From: Methylobacter sp.
GTDB taxonomy: Bacteria > Pseudomonadota > Gammaproteobacteria > Methylococcales > Methylomonadaceae
Direction of reading: 5' to 3'
Assembly: GCA_030653985.1 (NCBI GenBank)
Contig: JAURYJ010000043.1
Span: 1 to 42,948, forward strand
Length of the DNA: 42,948 nt
Of this stretch, positions 1 through 7,967 are shown one piece after another. Below the pieces are notes generated by a model, which worked only from the letters and a program-made list of their open reading frames with translations, had not been told where the DNA came from and did no database searches. The stretch's first letter is position 1. Each line of letters begins with the position of its first letter. Both the position numbers and the translations under genes were made by a program.

Positions 1-14
1 ATAAAACTTTTATC

Positions 15-39
15 CCAGTGGAAAAACATTTTCCACTGG
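15..39 (-). terminator. Hairpin downstream of the large glycosyltransferase gene
   Basis: A perfect 11-bp inverted repeat (CCAGTGGAAAA, 3-nt loop, TTTTCCACTGG) lies about 110 nt past the stop codon of the minus-strand glycosyltransferase gene. On the minus strand it is followed by GATAAAAGTTTTAT, which is only partly T-rich. It is a plausible transcription terminator for the polysaccharide operon. A dispersed repeat hairpin is the alternative. Confidence 0.45.
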
Positions 40-146
40 CGATTCTACTACTATTTTTAATGATTAAAATGTTTTTTTAACGCATTTTTTGTATATATTT
101 GACTATGTTTAGATATGATTTTAGCCACTTAATAACACCTCATGCC

Positions 147-3100
147 CTACTCCGCTTTTTCTAGGTGCGGGACTGGGCGGGAAATTTGCTGACAAGGGTG
201 TTGCCGCATCAGCACCTCGAGCAGTTGTTGGCTGCTTTGTTCCCAGGTGAGCCAGGGCATCTGGGTGGATGCCGGGGCTAGTCCTGCGGCATTGAGCGCT
301 TGCCAGTCGAGCAGCGCCTCGGCTAGTGCTTGCGGGCTGGTGCCGCTGAAATAATAGGCGTGGCTACCGGCGACTTCTTTAAACACCGGCAGGTCGCGGG
401 CGATGATCGGTAGCTGGTGCTGGGCGGCTTCGATCAGCGGCAGGCCGAAGCCTTCGCCTTCGGAGGCGGCCAACAAGGCGCTGGCGGTCTGGTAAAGCGC
501 CATCAGCAGTTCGTCGCTGATGCCTTTAAACCAGAACAGGTGACGATTTTTTTCGGGGTGATTTTTCAGCCGCTGAACCAGCTCGTCGACCATCCAGCCT
601 TGGTTGCCGACGATAATCAGGTTGACGGGCTGGTTTTGTTGCCAGAGGATTTCGCAAGCGGCCAGGGCTTGGGTATGGCCTTTGCGCGGCTCTACGGTGC
701 CGACCATCAGCAGGTTGGTCTGCCCGTGTAACTGTTGCATGATGCGCTGTTGCTCGGCGCTGATGCCGTAGCTGGGCGCACTGGCCAGAATGTCGGCACC
801 GAGGTGGAAATAGCCGATATCCAGAGGGAGGCTCGGGCTGTCGGTGGCGGCGGTTTGCAGGTCGGCATTGTGCGGCTGGGGGCTTAGCCAAGCTTTCAAT
901 TCGTCGGCAACCGCTTGCGATATGCACACCAGTCCGTGGGCTACGCTAGCGATGGTATCGAGCCAGGCATGAAAGTGGCGCTCGGTATCGGCGGGAAAGA
1001 CTTCGGGACGCAGCACCGGCAGCAAGTCGTAAACGACGAAGTAGATCTGGATGCCACGGTGGCGCAAGCGAACCAGCAGGTCGTGGTTGCGGCGAATGCC
1101 GTCGAGGTAGAGATCCAAGCCCAGAAAGAGGTCGCCGGGGCTAAACTGGGCAGCCTCATCGACCAAATCCAGCGCACTTTCGCCGAGCAGTTCCAGCATG
1201 TAGCGCCGGGCATAACGGTAGCAGCCAGCGTCATCATAAATCGGTTCTAGCCGGTATCCGGCGGGCGGCGCTAGCAGCAGTTGCTGGAGCACGCTACGCA
1301 CGACCCGCTGAATGCCGGTTTTAAGGTCGATCTGAACCAGTGCGGAGATGTCGACCCAAAAGATTTTGGGCGGCATGACGGCTTGGTTTTCGGCGATACT
1401 TTGGGCCAGGGCCAGCGCGTCTTGATCTGCGGGCGGCTGGGCGCGGTACAGGCTGGACAAAGCCTGAATAAGCTGTTGGTAGTGGGTGCGCGCGCTATGG
1501 CTGTTGAGCTGCTCAATGGCATTATGGTAGCGCTCGACGATGTGAGCGGGGTGGTGGGCGCTACGGGCGTAACTGATCGCGTTCTGGCTAAGCTGCTGGC
1601 AACGCTGGGGCTGGGTACGCAGTTCATAAAGGGCGGCGCTGAGCTGGTCGTTGGTAAAATCGTCGGGGAGTTTATACAGGGCGTGTTCCGGCAATTCTGC
1701 CGCAGCGCCGTTGTTGTTGATCAGGGTGGGCAGGCCGTAGGTCAGGCAATCGAGAATCGAGGCTGAGGTTTCGCCGCGACTTTGGCTACGTAGTTGTACG
1801 GCGAGGTCGGCGGCCGCCAGATAGGTCTGGTATTGCTCGGGGCTGACGTAGCCGGTGATGGCGATACGGGTTTGGCAGCCGCTGGCGGCGATGGTTTCGG
1901 CGATGAGCTGGCCGTAGGCGCTGGGGTCTTCGCCGCCGACAAAGATCAGGTGACAGCGATGATCGTGAATCAAGGGCGAGTCCAGCCAGGCTTGCAACAG
2001 TCGCTGATTGAGTTTGGTGGTTCCCATCAGGCCAAAGCTGCAAATGATGAAGGCTTCTGGATGAATGGCGAGTTGCTGGCGAGCCTGATCGCGGTCAATG
2101 ACGACCGGCTGGGCGCGCAGTAACGGGAGGGTAATCCAGTCTTGGGCGGCCTGATCGCCGTCATGTTGCCGGGCAAGCTGTACAGCAAATTGGGAGTGGA
2201 CGATGATGCCGGTGGCTTGTTCAAGCACCGCTTTGTTACAGGGATATTGCCAGACGGCAGCTTCCAGGCCATCGCGCTGCAAGCTGAGTAGCGCCGGATA
2301 ACCGTGTGCTTGGTAAAGCACTTTTTTAAAGGCGGCCGGCTGGTCGCCATCGCGCTCGCTGTTGCTGAGTACGCCGCTGAGGTAGTAGTCATGCAGGACG
2401 ACGATTCCGGGATGGGCGGCAAGCAGGGGAAACATGTAACGGTGAAAGTTGGAATTGCCCAGGTGATAGACGATGCGCTGATAGTTTCCGGCGTGGTTGT
2501 TGAACCACTCGGCATTGTAAACGGGAAAGCGAACGCCAGCGAAGCTGTTCTGGCTGTCGGCTTGGTCGGTGATCAGGTCGATGTCATAGTAGCGCGCCAG
2601 TTCGGGCAGGAGTACGGCGCTGTAGTCGGCTATGCCGGTTTGCTGAGGCGGCAACGGCGATACGTAAGCCAGACGCGGGCGCACGGTTACGCTGGCGACT
2701 GGCGGCAGTGGGCGTTGCTGTGCGTTCTGTTCTAGCGCTTCGATAATGGGCTGAAAAGTCAGGGTATCGGCTGTTGCTGTCAAGGCTGGGTCGATGATAA
2801 TGATGCGCTGCTCGGCTATGTTCAGCTGCTGTTGGGCGTATTCGGCTGCCTGGGGAGTCAGGGCTAGCAGGCCATCGGCAGTGCTGAGGATTTGGCGGCA
2901 GTGCTGGTGCCAGTGCGCGTAATACGGGTCGGTACGCCCTGTTTCCGCGTCAACGGCGGCGGCCGGAAGGTCGCCGAGTATGATGATGTTGGCGTGGCTG
3001 TGGTTTAGCAGTCCGCCCGATACAAGCGCCTGATCATGGTAGCCTTGAAAGGCTTGGCTGTGCAGGACGATGTCGGCATTGAGGTTGGCTAGGTAATTTT

Positions 3101-3383
3101 CGCGCAGGTACTGGGCGGCACGACTGCGCCAATGGTTGTCGGGGTTTTGTTGGTCGATGGGGCCTACGGCGCTGAATACGTGAATATGCTCTGCTGGCAA
3201 CATCTCGGCGAAGCGTTGACGCAGGCTGTCTATATGTTGGGGGAGCAAGCCGTTAAGCAGCAGCTGGATGTCATGTTGCGGAGCTTGGCGCAGCAGCGCT
3301 TGCGCCAGTGTCAGGGTAAAACGGCTGAGCGGGTGTTGGTCGCCGTGAACTTGACAGATTTGCAGGTCGATAATAATTTTCAT
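147..3383 (-). CDS. Large multidomain GT4-type glycosyltransferase
   Basis: A 1078-residue protein with at least two GT4-like (GT-B fold) glycosyltransferase modules in tandem. After an N-terminal region of about 230 residues (start MKIIIDLQICQ), the first module begins near residue 240 (AYVSPLPPQQTGIADYS). It carries a donor-site-like segment GETSASILDCLTYGLP. The second module starts near residue 670 (KIFWVDISALVQIDLKTGIQR) and contains GTVEPRKGH and the classic EGEGFGLPLIEAA motif with its E-x7-E arrangement. It is probably a cytoplasmic polymerising or multi-linkage transferase that builds the glycan exported by the neighbouring ABC transporter. It is the last gene of the operon, separated from the FkbM gene by 342 nt of repeats. 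The sugar and linkage cannot be read from sequence; the mannose and rhamnose precursor genes in the window suggest candidates. Confidence 0.85.
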   Translation of the reverse strand: MKIIIDLQICQVHGDQHPLSRFTLTLAQALLRQAPQHDIQLLLNGLLPQHIDSLRQRFAEMLPAEHIHVFSAVGPIDQQNPDNHWRSRAAQYLRENYLANLNADIVLHSQAFQGYHDQALVSGGLLNHSHANIIILGDLPAAAVDAETGRTDPYYAHWHQHCRQILSTADGLLALTPQAAEYAQQQLNIAEQRIIIIDPALTATADTLTFQPIIEALEQNAQQRPLPPVASVTVRPRLAYVSPLPPQQTGIADYSAVLLPELARYYDIDLITDQADSQNSFAGVRFPVYNAEWFNNHAGNYQRIVYHLGNSNFHRYMFPLLAAHPGIVVLHDYYLSGVLSNSERDGDQPAAFKKVLYQAHGYPALLSLQRDGLEAAVWQYPCNKAVLEQATGIIVHSQFAVQLARQHDGDQAAQDWITLPLLRAQPVVIDRDQARQQLAIHPEAFIICSFGLMGTTKLNQRLLQAWLDSPLIHDHRCHLIFVGGEDPSAYGQLIAETIAASGCQTRIAITGYVSPEQYQTYLAAADLAVQLRSQSRGETSASILDCLTYGLPTLINNNGAAAELPEHALYKLPDDFTNDQLSAALYELRTQPQRCQQLSQNAISYARSAHHPAHIVERYHNAIEQLNSHSARTHYQQLIQALSSLYRAQPPADQDALALAQSIAENQAVMPPKIFWVDISALVQIDLKTGIQRVVRSVLQQLLLAPPAGYRLEPIYDDAGCYRYARRYMLELLGESALDLVDEAAQFSPGDLFLGLDLYLDGIRRNHDLLVRLRHRGIQIYFVVYDLLPVLRPEVFPADTERHFHAWLDTIASVAHGLVCISQAVADELKAWLSPQPHNADLQTAATDSPSLPLDIGYFHLGADILASAPSYGISAEQQRIMQQLHGQTNLLMVGTVEPRKGHTQALAACEILWQQNQPVNLIIVGNQGWMVDELVQRLKNHPEKNRHLFWFKGISDELLMALYQTASALLAASEGEGFGLPLIEAAQHQLPIIARDLPVFKEVAGSHAYYFSGTSPQALAEALLDWQALNAAGLAPASTQMPWLTWEQSSQQLLEVLMRQHPCQQISRPVPHLEKAE

Positions 3384-3425
3384 GGTTGTTTGGCTACGGA
3401 GGAGGTTGATTTCAGGTTAAGTTAA

Positions 3426-3548
3426 TAGACATCTTTCCTAAATAGTTTGTGTAGGCAGGAATAAGACTACCCATGCGTAGCGCGTGTTAGCGTTTCCGGC
3501 CAATTTCGGAGCGCATGCCTACGTAGCTGTATTTAGGAAAGATGTCTA
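3426..3548. mobile_element. Candidate MITE with perfect 19-bp terminal inverted repeats
   Basis: TAGACATCTTTCCTAAATA at 3426-3444 is the exact reverse complement of 3530-3548, enclosing a 123-bp non-coding element. A nested inverted pair GTAGGCA/TGCCTAC (about 3452-3458 and 3516-3522) lies inside. The outermost TA at each end could be a TA target duplication, as made by IS630/Tc1-mariner transposases, but no such transposase is in the window. It lies between the FkbM gene and the glycosyltransferase gene. Confidence 0.6.
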
Positions 3549-3563
3549 ATGGCTTGGCATGAG

Positions 3564-3620
3564 GTGGGCGCGAATTTATTCGCGCAGTGGTGCCAAATGC
3601 GCGAATAAATTCGCGCCCAC
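3564..3620. repeat. REP-like perfect 22-bp hairpin
   Basis: The 22 bases from 3564 (GTGGGCGCGAATTTATTC...) are perfectly inverted at 3599-3620, leaving a 13-nt loop. With the adjacent candidate MITE it fills most of the 342-bp gap between the FkbM and glycosyltransferase genes. The symmetry and GC-rich ends are typical of dispersed extragenic palindromes. It could also cause partial termination or stabilise mRNA within the operon. The rest of the gap (3621-3725) shows nothing recognisable. Confidence 0.7.
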
Positions 3621-3725
3621 ACTGTTAGTCATCACGGTCTTTTCAGCCTAGCTTAATGGCAGTGCCACGGGAGAGCGAATAAATTGTGTAGACACGATGC
3701 CTACATAGCGGCGTTGCTCCTGCAT

Positions 3726-5081
3726 TTAATGGCTAAGACGCTGAATATCTTGGTAGATAGTGCGCGCGACTGGTGTCAGTTGATCCAATCTCATTGGTTG
3801 GTTTTGTACGGGTTGCGGCAGGCTGACCCATTGACGGGCACGGCTCCGCGCTAGTTTATCCAGCGCCGGATAGCGGCTCAGCAGGGTGTTGACTATCCGA
3901 CTTTGTCGCGCATGGCTAATCAAAGTGCGCCCGGCAGCAATGCGGGTGTTTTTTAACGGTTGCTTAACGCTGTTGAGCGCATGGGCAGCAGGCAGATGCA
4001 GCCCTTGCCTCACTTTTTTAAGGCAATAGTTGAGTTCGCGTAGCGGCCGGGTGAGACGCCATGACAGACTGGCGCTGACAACGGTTAACTGCTGCTCCAG
4101 GTTTAGAACTTGCTGTTGGCTGCTGAGCAGCTGCTCTTGCAGGGCGTGCACTTGCGCTTGCAATTTGGCCATTTGCTGCTGTTGCTGTTGCCGCTGGCGT
4201 TGGTGTTCGTCTTGTTGCTGTTGCTGCTGTTGCTCCCATTGTTGCTGTTGCTGTTGCCGCTGGCGTTGGTGTTCGTCTTGTTGCTGTTGCTGCTGTTGCT
4301 CACGCTGTTGCTGTTGCTGCTGGCTATGTTCGCGTTCGGCCTGGATACGCGCCAGTTGTTGCTCGGCTTGCTGCAGGGCTTGTTGTGCACGGTGATAGCC
4401 GATAAATTGATAGTCGTCGAAGACGCTGGGTTGCTGCGCCAGCACGGCGGCCAAAGCCCCATGTTCTTGCGCGACATAATAGCGGTTTAGGCCGTCGTTA
4501 TAGGCGTATTGGTAGCGGTTAGCGAGCACCTCAGGCTCCCAGGACTGATGCTGACTGTCCTGGCTATTGGGCCGGGTGGCTTCGATAATCAGTATCCAGG
4601 GACGCCACTGCTCGAAGTTCATGCCTTGCAGGACTTGGGCTTCAAAGCCTTCGACATCAATTTTTAAAAAGTGGATGTCGGTCACACCAAACTCGGCGCA
4701 CAGGCTGTCGAGTCTGCGTACCGGTACGGTGGCGGCGGTGACTTCCAGGCCTTGTTGGCGGTAATTCTCGGCCACCTCCGGATCGGAGGTGGCCCAGCCA
4801 CGGACGCTGGGCACGTCGTATAAGGTCAGTGCGCCATTTTGATCGCCGGCGGCTATTTGCAGGTTAATGTCGCGGGAACGGTATATTTGCAGGCAGACAT
4901 GGTGCTGATACAGCGGTTCGATGTTGATGCCATGCCAGCCACGGTCATAAAAGGCTTTGGTGACGGAATCGTCTTCGGGATCGTTGGCGCCAACATCAAT
5001 ATAAAAGCCGTTGTCGATGTGCTTCAAGGCGCGCCAAAGTATCACGTCTTCGGCGTTTTGTGCGTAAGAGATGAAGGTCAT
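3726..5081 (-). CDS. FkbM-family methyltransferase with Gln-rich coiled coil
   Basis: A 451-residue protein if started at MTFISYAQNAEDVILWRALK. This start overlaps the stop of the upstream ABC ATPase gene as ATGA, so I prefer it to an ATG 36 nt further upstream. Residues ~25-190 form an FkbM-type SAM-dependent methyltransferase (FYIDVGANDPEDDS as motif I, IHFLKIDVEGFEAQVLQGM later). Residues ~230-340 are a Gln-rich coiled coil containing two near-identical 22-residue units (EQQQQQQQDEHQRQR...). The C-terminus has the SWRLTRPLRELN motif that often follows coils in polysaccharide enzymes, and then a basic tail. FkbM enzymes commonly O-methylate sugars. By analogy with the E. coli WbdD methyltransferase/coiled coil, it may cap the growing glycan and help set its length; that role is inference. 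Confidence 0.82.
   Translation of the reverse strand: MTFISYAQNAEDVILWRALKHIDNGFYIDVGANDPEDDSVTKAFYDRGWHGINIEPLYQHHVCLQIYRSRDINLQIAAGDQNGALTLYDVPSVRGWATSDPEVAENYRQQGLEVTAATVPVRRLDSLCAEFGVTDIHFLKIDVEGFEAQVLQGMNFEQWRPWILIIEATRPNSQDSQHQSWEPEVLANRYQYAYNDGLNRYYVAQEHGALAAVLAQQPSVFDDYQFIGYHRAQQALQQAEQQLARIQAEREHSQQQQQQREQQQQQQQDEHQRQRQQQQQQWEQQQQQQQDEHQRQRQQQQQQMAKLQAQVHALQEQLLSSQQQVLNLEQQLTVVSASLSWRLTRPLRELNYCLKKVRQGLHLPAAHALNSVKQPLKNTRIAAGRTLISHARQSRIVNTLLSRYPALDKLARSRARQWVSLPQPVQNQPMRLDQLTPVARTIYQDIQRLSH
4181..4301 (-). repeat. 66-bp-period tandem repeat coding the Gln-rich coil
   Basis: Two almost identical DNA units (4181-4235 and 4247-4301, offset exactly 66 bp) inside the FkbM gene encode 22-residue coil units rich in Gln with a DEHQRQR core. 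CAG/CAA codon runs flank them. The period is a multiple of three, so unit gain or loss by slippage or recombination would lengthen or shorten the coil in frame. Confidence 0.85.
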
Positions 5082-6301
5082 GTGCGTTGTATGTCCAAAG
5101 TGGGGTCCAGCCAGCAACTACCGATAAAGTAATCGTGACTGACGTTGACGACGGTAAAGAGCAATGCCAGATCGCGCCATTCGTAGTTGTTGTCAAGGTG
5201 CGTATTGCTACTGACCAGCGCGGTGGCGATGGAGTAGGTGCCGGGGCCAAGATTGAGCGCAAAGTCGAAGCGGTAGTTTAATCGCTCGCCAGGATTGACG
5301 TGTTCAAGCGGTCGATCCTTGATGTGGGTGTTGGTGCCGTAGATGGTCTGCCCCAAACGATCTTTGATCATGTAACCCAGGACCAACCGGGGGATTGATT
5401 GATGGACGGCGACGGTAATATCGAGCGTTACCGGACTACCCACGTCGATGACTTCGACACGCTGGCCGTTGGCGTCGAGCAGGGCAATGTCTTGGACGCT
5501 GGCTTCGCCGGTACCGGACAGGGTTTGCAGTCTGCCGTTTTGTTGTTCTTGCTGGCGGACGGTTTGGTTTTCTTTTTCGGCAATCAGGGCGTTGTAGTAG
5601 TCCATGACTTGCTCAGGCTCGCCTTGCATAACCAGCTGGCCGCCATTCAGCAAGATGGCGCTGTCGCAGAGGCTTTGTATGGCTTGCTTGTCGTGCGAGA
5701 CGAGCAACAGCGTGGTGCCCAGTTTGCGAAATTCGCGGATGCGCTCGAAACTTTTGTGCTGAAAGTAGGTATCGCCGACCGATAAGGCTTCATCGACGAT
5801 CAGCACGTCGGGGCGGCGAGCGGTGGCGACGCTGAACGCGACGCGCATTTGCATGCCGCTGGAATAGACGCGCACCGGCTGGTCGATGTAATCGCCAATC
5901 TCGGCGAAGGCTTCAATTTGGGGCATCAGGCCGGTGATTTCGTCAACGCTCATGCCGATCAGTTGACCGGCCATGTAGACGTTTTGCCGCCCGGTAAAGT
6001 CGGGATGAAAGCCCATGCCTAATTCCAGCAAGGCGGCGACACGCCCGGTGATGTGGACGCTGCCGGTGGTCGGCTGGGTGGTGCCGGTGATCATTTTCAA
6101 CAGGGTGCTTTTACCGGCACCGTTGATACCAATGATGCCCAGCGCCTCGCCCGGCTTGACGTTGAAGCTGATGCCTTCTAAGACCCATTTGAGCTGATGT
6201 CGGGGTTTATTGATAGGCGTAAGCCATTCGGCAAGCCGCGACCAGCGCGTGGGGTATTTTTTGTAGGCTTTGCCTAGATTGGTGATGGTGATAGTGCCCA
6301 T
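5078..6301 (-). CDS. wzt: Polysaccharide ABC exporter ATP-binding protein with Wzt C-terminal domain
   Basis: A 407-residue protein starting at MGTITITNLGKAYKKYP. Walker A is GINGAGKST near residue 60, the signature region is YSSGMQMRVAFSVA, Walker B is DVLIVDEALSVGD, and the H-loop is LLLVSHD. Residues ~255-400 (LLDANGQRVEVIDVG through WRDLALLFTVVNVS) match the Wzt C-terminal carbohydrate-binding fold, which in ABC-dependent O-antigen systems recognises the terminally modified chain. It overlaps the FkbM start by 4 nt (ATGA), which fits coupling of terminator and exporter. The permease partner is upstream, separated by the MntA/HepT pair. An open-frame extension to 6367 lies mostly inside the HepT gene and is not needed. 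Confidence 0.9.
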   Translation of the reverse strand: MGTITITNLGKAYKKYPTRWSRLAEWLTPINKPRHQLKWVLEGISFNVKPGEALGIIGINGAGKSTLLKMITGTTQPTTGSVHITGRVAALLELGMGFHPDFTGRQNVYMAGQLIGMSVDEITGLMPQIEAFAEIGDYIDQPVRVYSSGMQMRVAFSVATARRPDVLIVDEALSVGDTYFQHKSFERIREFRKLGTTLLLVSHDKQAIQSLCDSAILLNGGQLVMQGEPEQVMDYYNALIAEKENQTVRQQEQQNGRLQTLSGTGEASVQDIALLDANGQRVEVIDVGSPVTLDITVAVHQSIPRLVLGYMIKDRLGQTIYGTNTHIKDRPLEHVNPGERLNYRFDFALNLGPGTYSIATALVSSNTHLDNNYEWRDLALLFTVVNVSHDYFIGSCWLDPTLDIQRT

Positions 6302-6323
6302 ATATATTAAGTGTGTTTTAATC

Positions 6324-6746
6324 TCAGTTGGGCATAGCCGGAATTGGTTTATGCAGGAATTCGGCAATAAATTGCAGGCGATCTTTGGTGATAAGTTCGT
6401 AGACTAGTTGCATATCAATATTCATGTAGTCATGCACAATCCTGTTGCGCAATCCAATCGCCGAATTCCACTGCTGCAACTCTTGTGAGTTTATACCGCC
6501 CTGTTGCTCGAGGCCGGCAAAGGTATCATAGGCGGATACTGGTACCGGCTGGCCTGCAGCCTTGAGTAAATGTTTTGATTTACCGATGGCGTTTTCTATA
6601 AGAACTTGCAGTGCATGGAGTACACCACTTTGTTCAAGCCGCGAAAGAGGCGCTTCCGACAGGATGCGTTGTTTCGCCTCGGCAAGCAAAGCCATTTGCT
6701 CGTTGGCAATACGTGCGCTTTCTGCCTGATACAGATCAAGCCGCAT
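6324..6746 (-). CDS. hepT: HepT-like HEPN toxin (DUF86 family)
   Basis: A 140-residue protein starting at MRLDLYQAESARIANEQ, chosen because TGGAGG lies 8 nt upstream of that ATG. It carries RNRIVHDY, an exact RX4HXY HEPN ribonuclease motif in which the Tyr is the residue AMPylated in studied HepT/MntA systems. The length is close to the usual ~135-140 for HepT. It overlaps the upstream MntA gene by 11 nt and lies only 22 nt before the Wzt start. HepT acts as a toxin ribonuclease silenced by its nucleotidyltransferase partner. The family assignment is firm; activity here is not shown. Confidence 0.85.
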   Translation of the reverse strand: MRLDLYQAESARIANEQMALLAEAKQRILSEAPLSRLEQSGVLHALQVLIENAIGKSKHLLKAAGQPVPVSAYDTFAGLEQQGGINSQELQQWNSAIGLRNRIVHDYMNIDMQLVYELITKDRLQFIAEFLHKPIPAMPN

Positions 6747-7119
6747 GGTTTTTCCTCCAGTAATAATCTTCCAATTCTCCCCATGTTTGGACGAGGTAGT
6801 GGCTCCATGCCAGAGTATTCTCTCCCTTGAGAACAATTCCCTCCTCGGCAATCACGGCTTGCATTGCAAGCCGTGCCGATACCATGTCGATCAGGTCAAT
6901 TTGATCTTTGTGTATCTCGATGGCGTCGGCAATTTGTTGTTTCAGGATTTCTGAGTTCTCCAGACGAGTCCAGCCATTGATGTGTTTTTTCCATCGAACA
7001 GCAATGTCCCAATCGCTCTGGTCAGTTGCGCTTCCATGTGCCCGGCTACCAACCAATACTGCCAGCTCAAGGTCGGGAATGGTTTGCAGCAACCGGATTA
7101 ACTTATCGAGCAGGGTCAT
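6736..7119 (-). CDS. mntA: MntA-like minimal nucleotidyltransferase antitoxin
   Basis: A 127-residue protein with GSRAHGSATDQSDWD, an exact match to the GSX10DXD motif of minimal nucleotidyltransferases. In the HepT/MntA family this enzyme adds AMP to a HepT tyrosine and so neutralises the toxin. The ATG overlaps the stop of the upstream ABC permease gene (ATGA) and the 3' end overlaps hepT, so the pair is read through from the export operon. It is slightly shorter than typical family members, but the catalytic part is complete. Confidence 0.85.
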   Translation of the reverse strand: MTLLDKLIRLLQTIPDLELAVLVGSRAHGSATDQSDWDIAVRWKKHINGWTRLENSEILKQQIADAIEIHKDQIDLIDMVSARLAMQAVIAEEGIVLKGENTLAWSHYLVQTWGELEDYYWRKNHAA

Positions 7120-7913
7120 AGCTCATCGACCATTTCACCGGCATGCCTGCTGAACAGGCGCATGCCGAAAGCGCACAGCGCAATAGCCAACAGGGTTACC
7201 GGCCACAGGCTTTGCCAGTTCGGCCACTGTCCGGTGACCAGAATATCCTGGCAGGCCGCGATAAGCGCAGCCATCGGATTATAGCTCATCAGCGAGCGCA
7301 CGGCTTCGGGCAGGATGCTGACCGGGTAAACGATCGGGGTGAGCCAGAACCAAAACTGGATGACGATGCCGAAAAACTGCCCGACGTCACGGAAGAATAC
7401 GTTGAGTACGCCCAGGCTGATGCCAAGACCGATAGCAAAGGCAACCAGGATGGCAAAAACCGGCAACAAGGCCAGGTAGACCAAACCGGGAAAGTTGCCG
7501 GAAACCATTAGGAAAATGCTGAACAGGCCGAAGACGATGGAAAAATTCAACAGCGCGTTGGCGACGACGATAACCGGCAAACAAAGTCTTGGGAAGCTCA
7601 GTTTCTTCAGCAGGTTGGCATGCTCAAGAAAGGTGTTTTGCGCACGGGTGACGATTTCGGCGAATAAGCCCCAGGTCAGCACGCCGGCGCACAGGTAGAT
7701 GCTGTAAGCAAAGGCGCTGTCGATGCCGGGCAGCTTGGCGCGCATGATTTGGGAGAAGATCACGGTATAGACGATGATCATCGCCAGTGGATTCAGCACT
7801 GTCCAGGCGGCTCCAAGCAGTGAGTTCTGGTATTTGCTTTGAAATTCGCGCTTGACGCTACCGAGAATAAAGCCTTTATAGTGGTAGAGGTGCTTAAGTC
7901 TGCTGATGATCAT
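7116..7913 (-). CDS. wzm: Polysaccharide ABC exporter permease (ABC-2 type)
   Basis: A 265-residue integral membrane protein with about six hydrophobic segments and the N-terminal signature of polysaccharide ABC-2 permeases (LGSVKREFQSKYQNSLLGAAWTVLNPLAMIIVYTVIFSQIM). It would form the channel that moves a lipid-linked glycan across the inner membrane, with the Wzt-type ATPase encoded three genes downstream. It is the first gene of this operon; any promoter lies in the repeat-rich 7914-8276 gap. Alternative substrates (teichoic acid-like or capsule) cannot be excluded, but the neighbours point to O-antigen or extracellular polysaccharide. Confidence 0.9.
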   Translation of the reverse strand: MIISRLKHLYHYKGFILGSVKREFQSKYQNSLLGAAWTVLNPLAMIIVYTVIFSQIMRAKLPGIDSAFAYSIYLCAGVLTWGLFAEIVTRAQNTFLEHANLLKKLSFPRLCLPVIVVANALLNFSIVFGLFSIFLMVSGNFPGLVYLALLPVFAILVAFAIGLGISLGVLNVFFRDVGQFFGIVIQFWFWLTPIVYPVSILPEAVRSLMSYNPMAALIAACQDILVTGQWPNWQSLWPVTLLAIALCAFGMRLFSRHAGEMVDEL

Positions 7914-7967
7914 ATCGTTATAAGTTTCATAGAAGTCATTACTCCGCCATCAATATAATAGAAAATA

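Noticed and set aside
1281..1766. A 161-codon plus-strand frame inside the large glycosyltransferase gene
   Set aside because: It is a GC-driven shadow frame; the minus-strand product carries recognisable GT motifs across this region.
4110..4490. A plus-strand frame with long Leu runs that looks like a membrane protein
   Set aside because: The Leu runs are the antisense reading of CAG/CAA Gln repeats in the FkbM gene.
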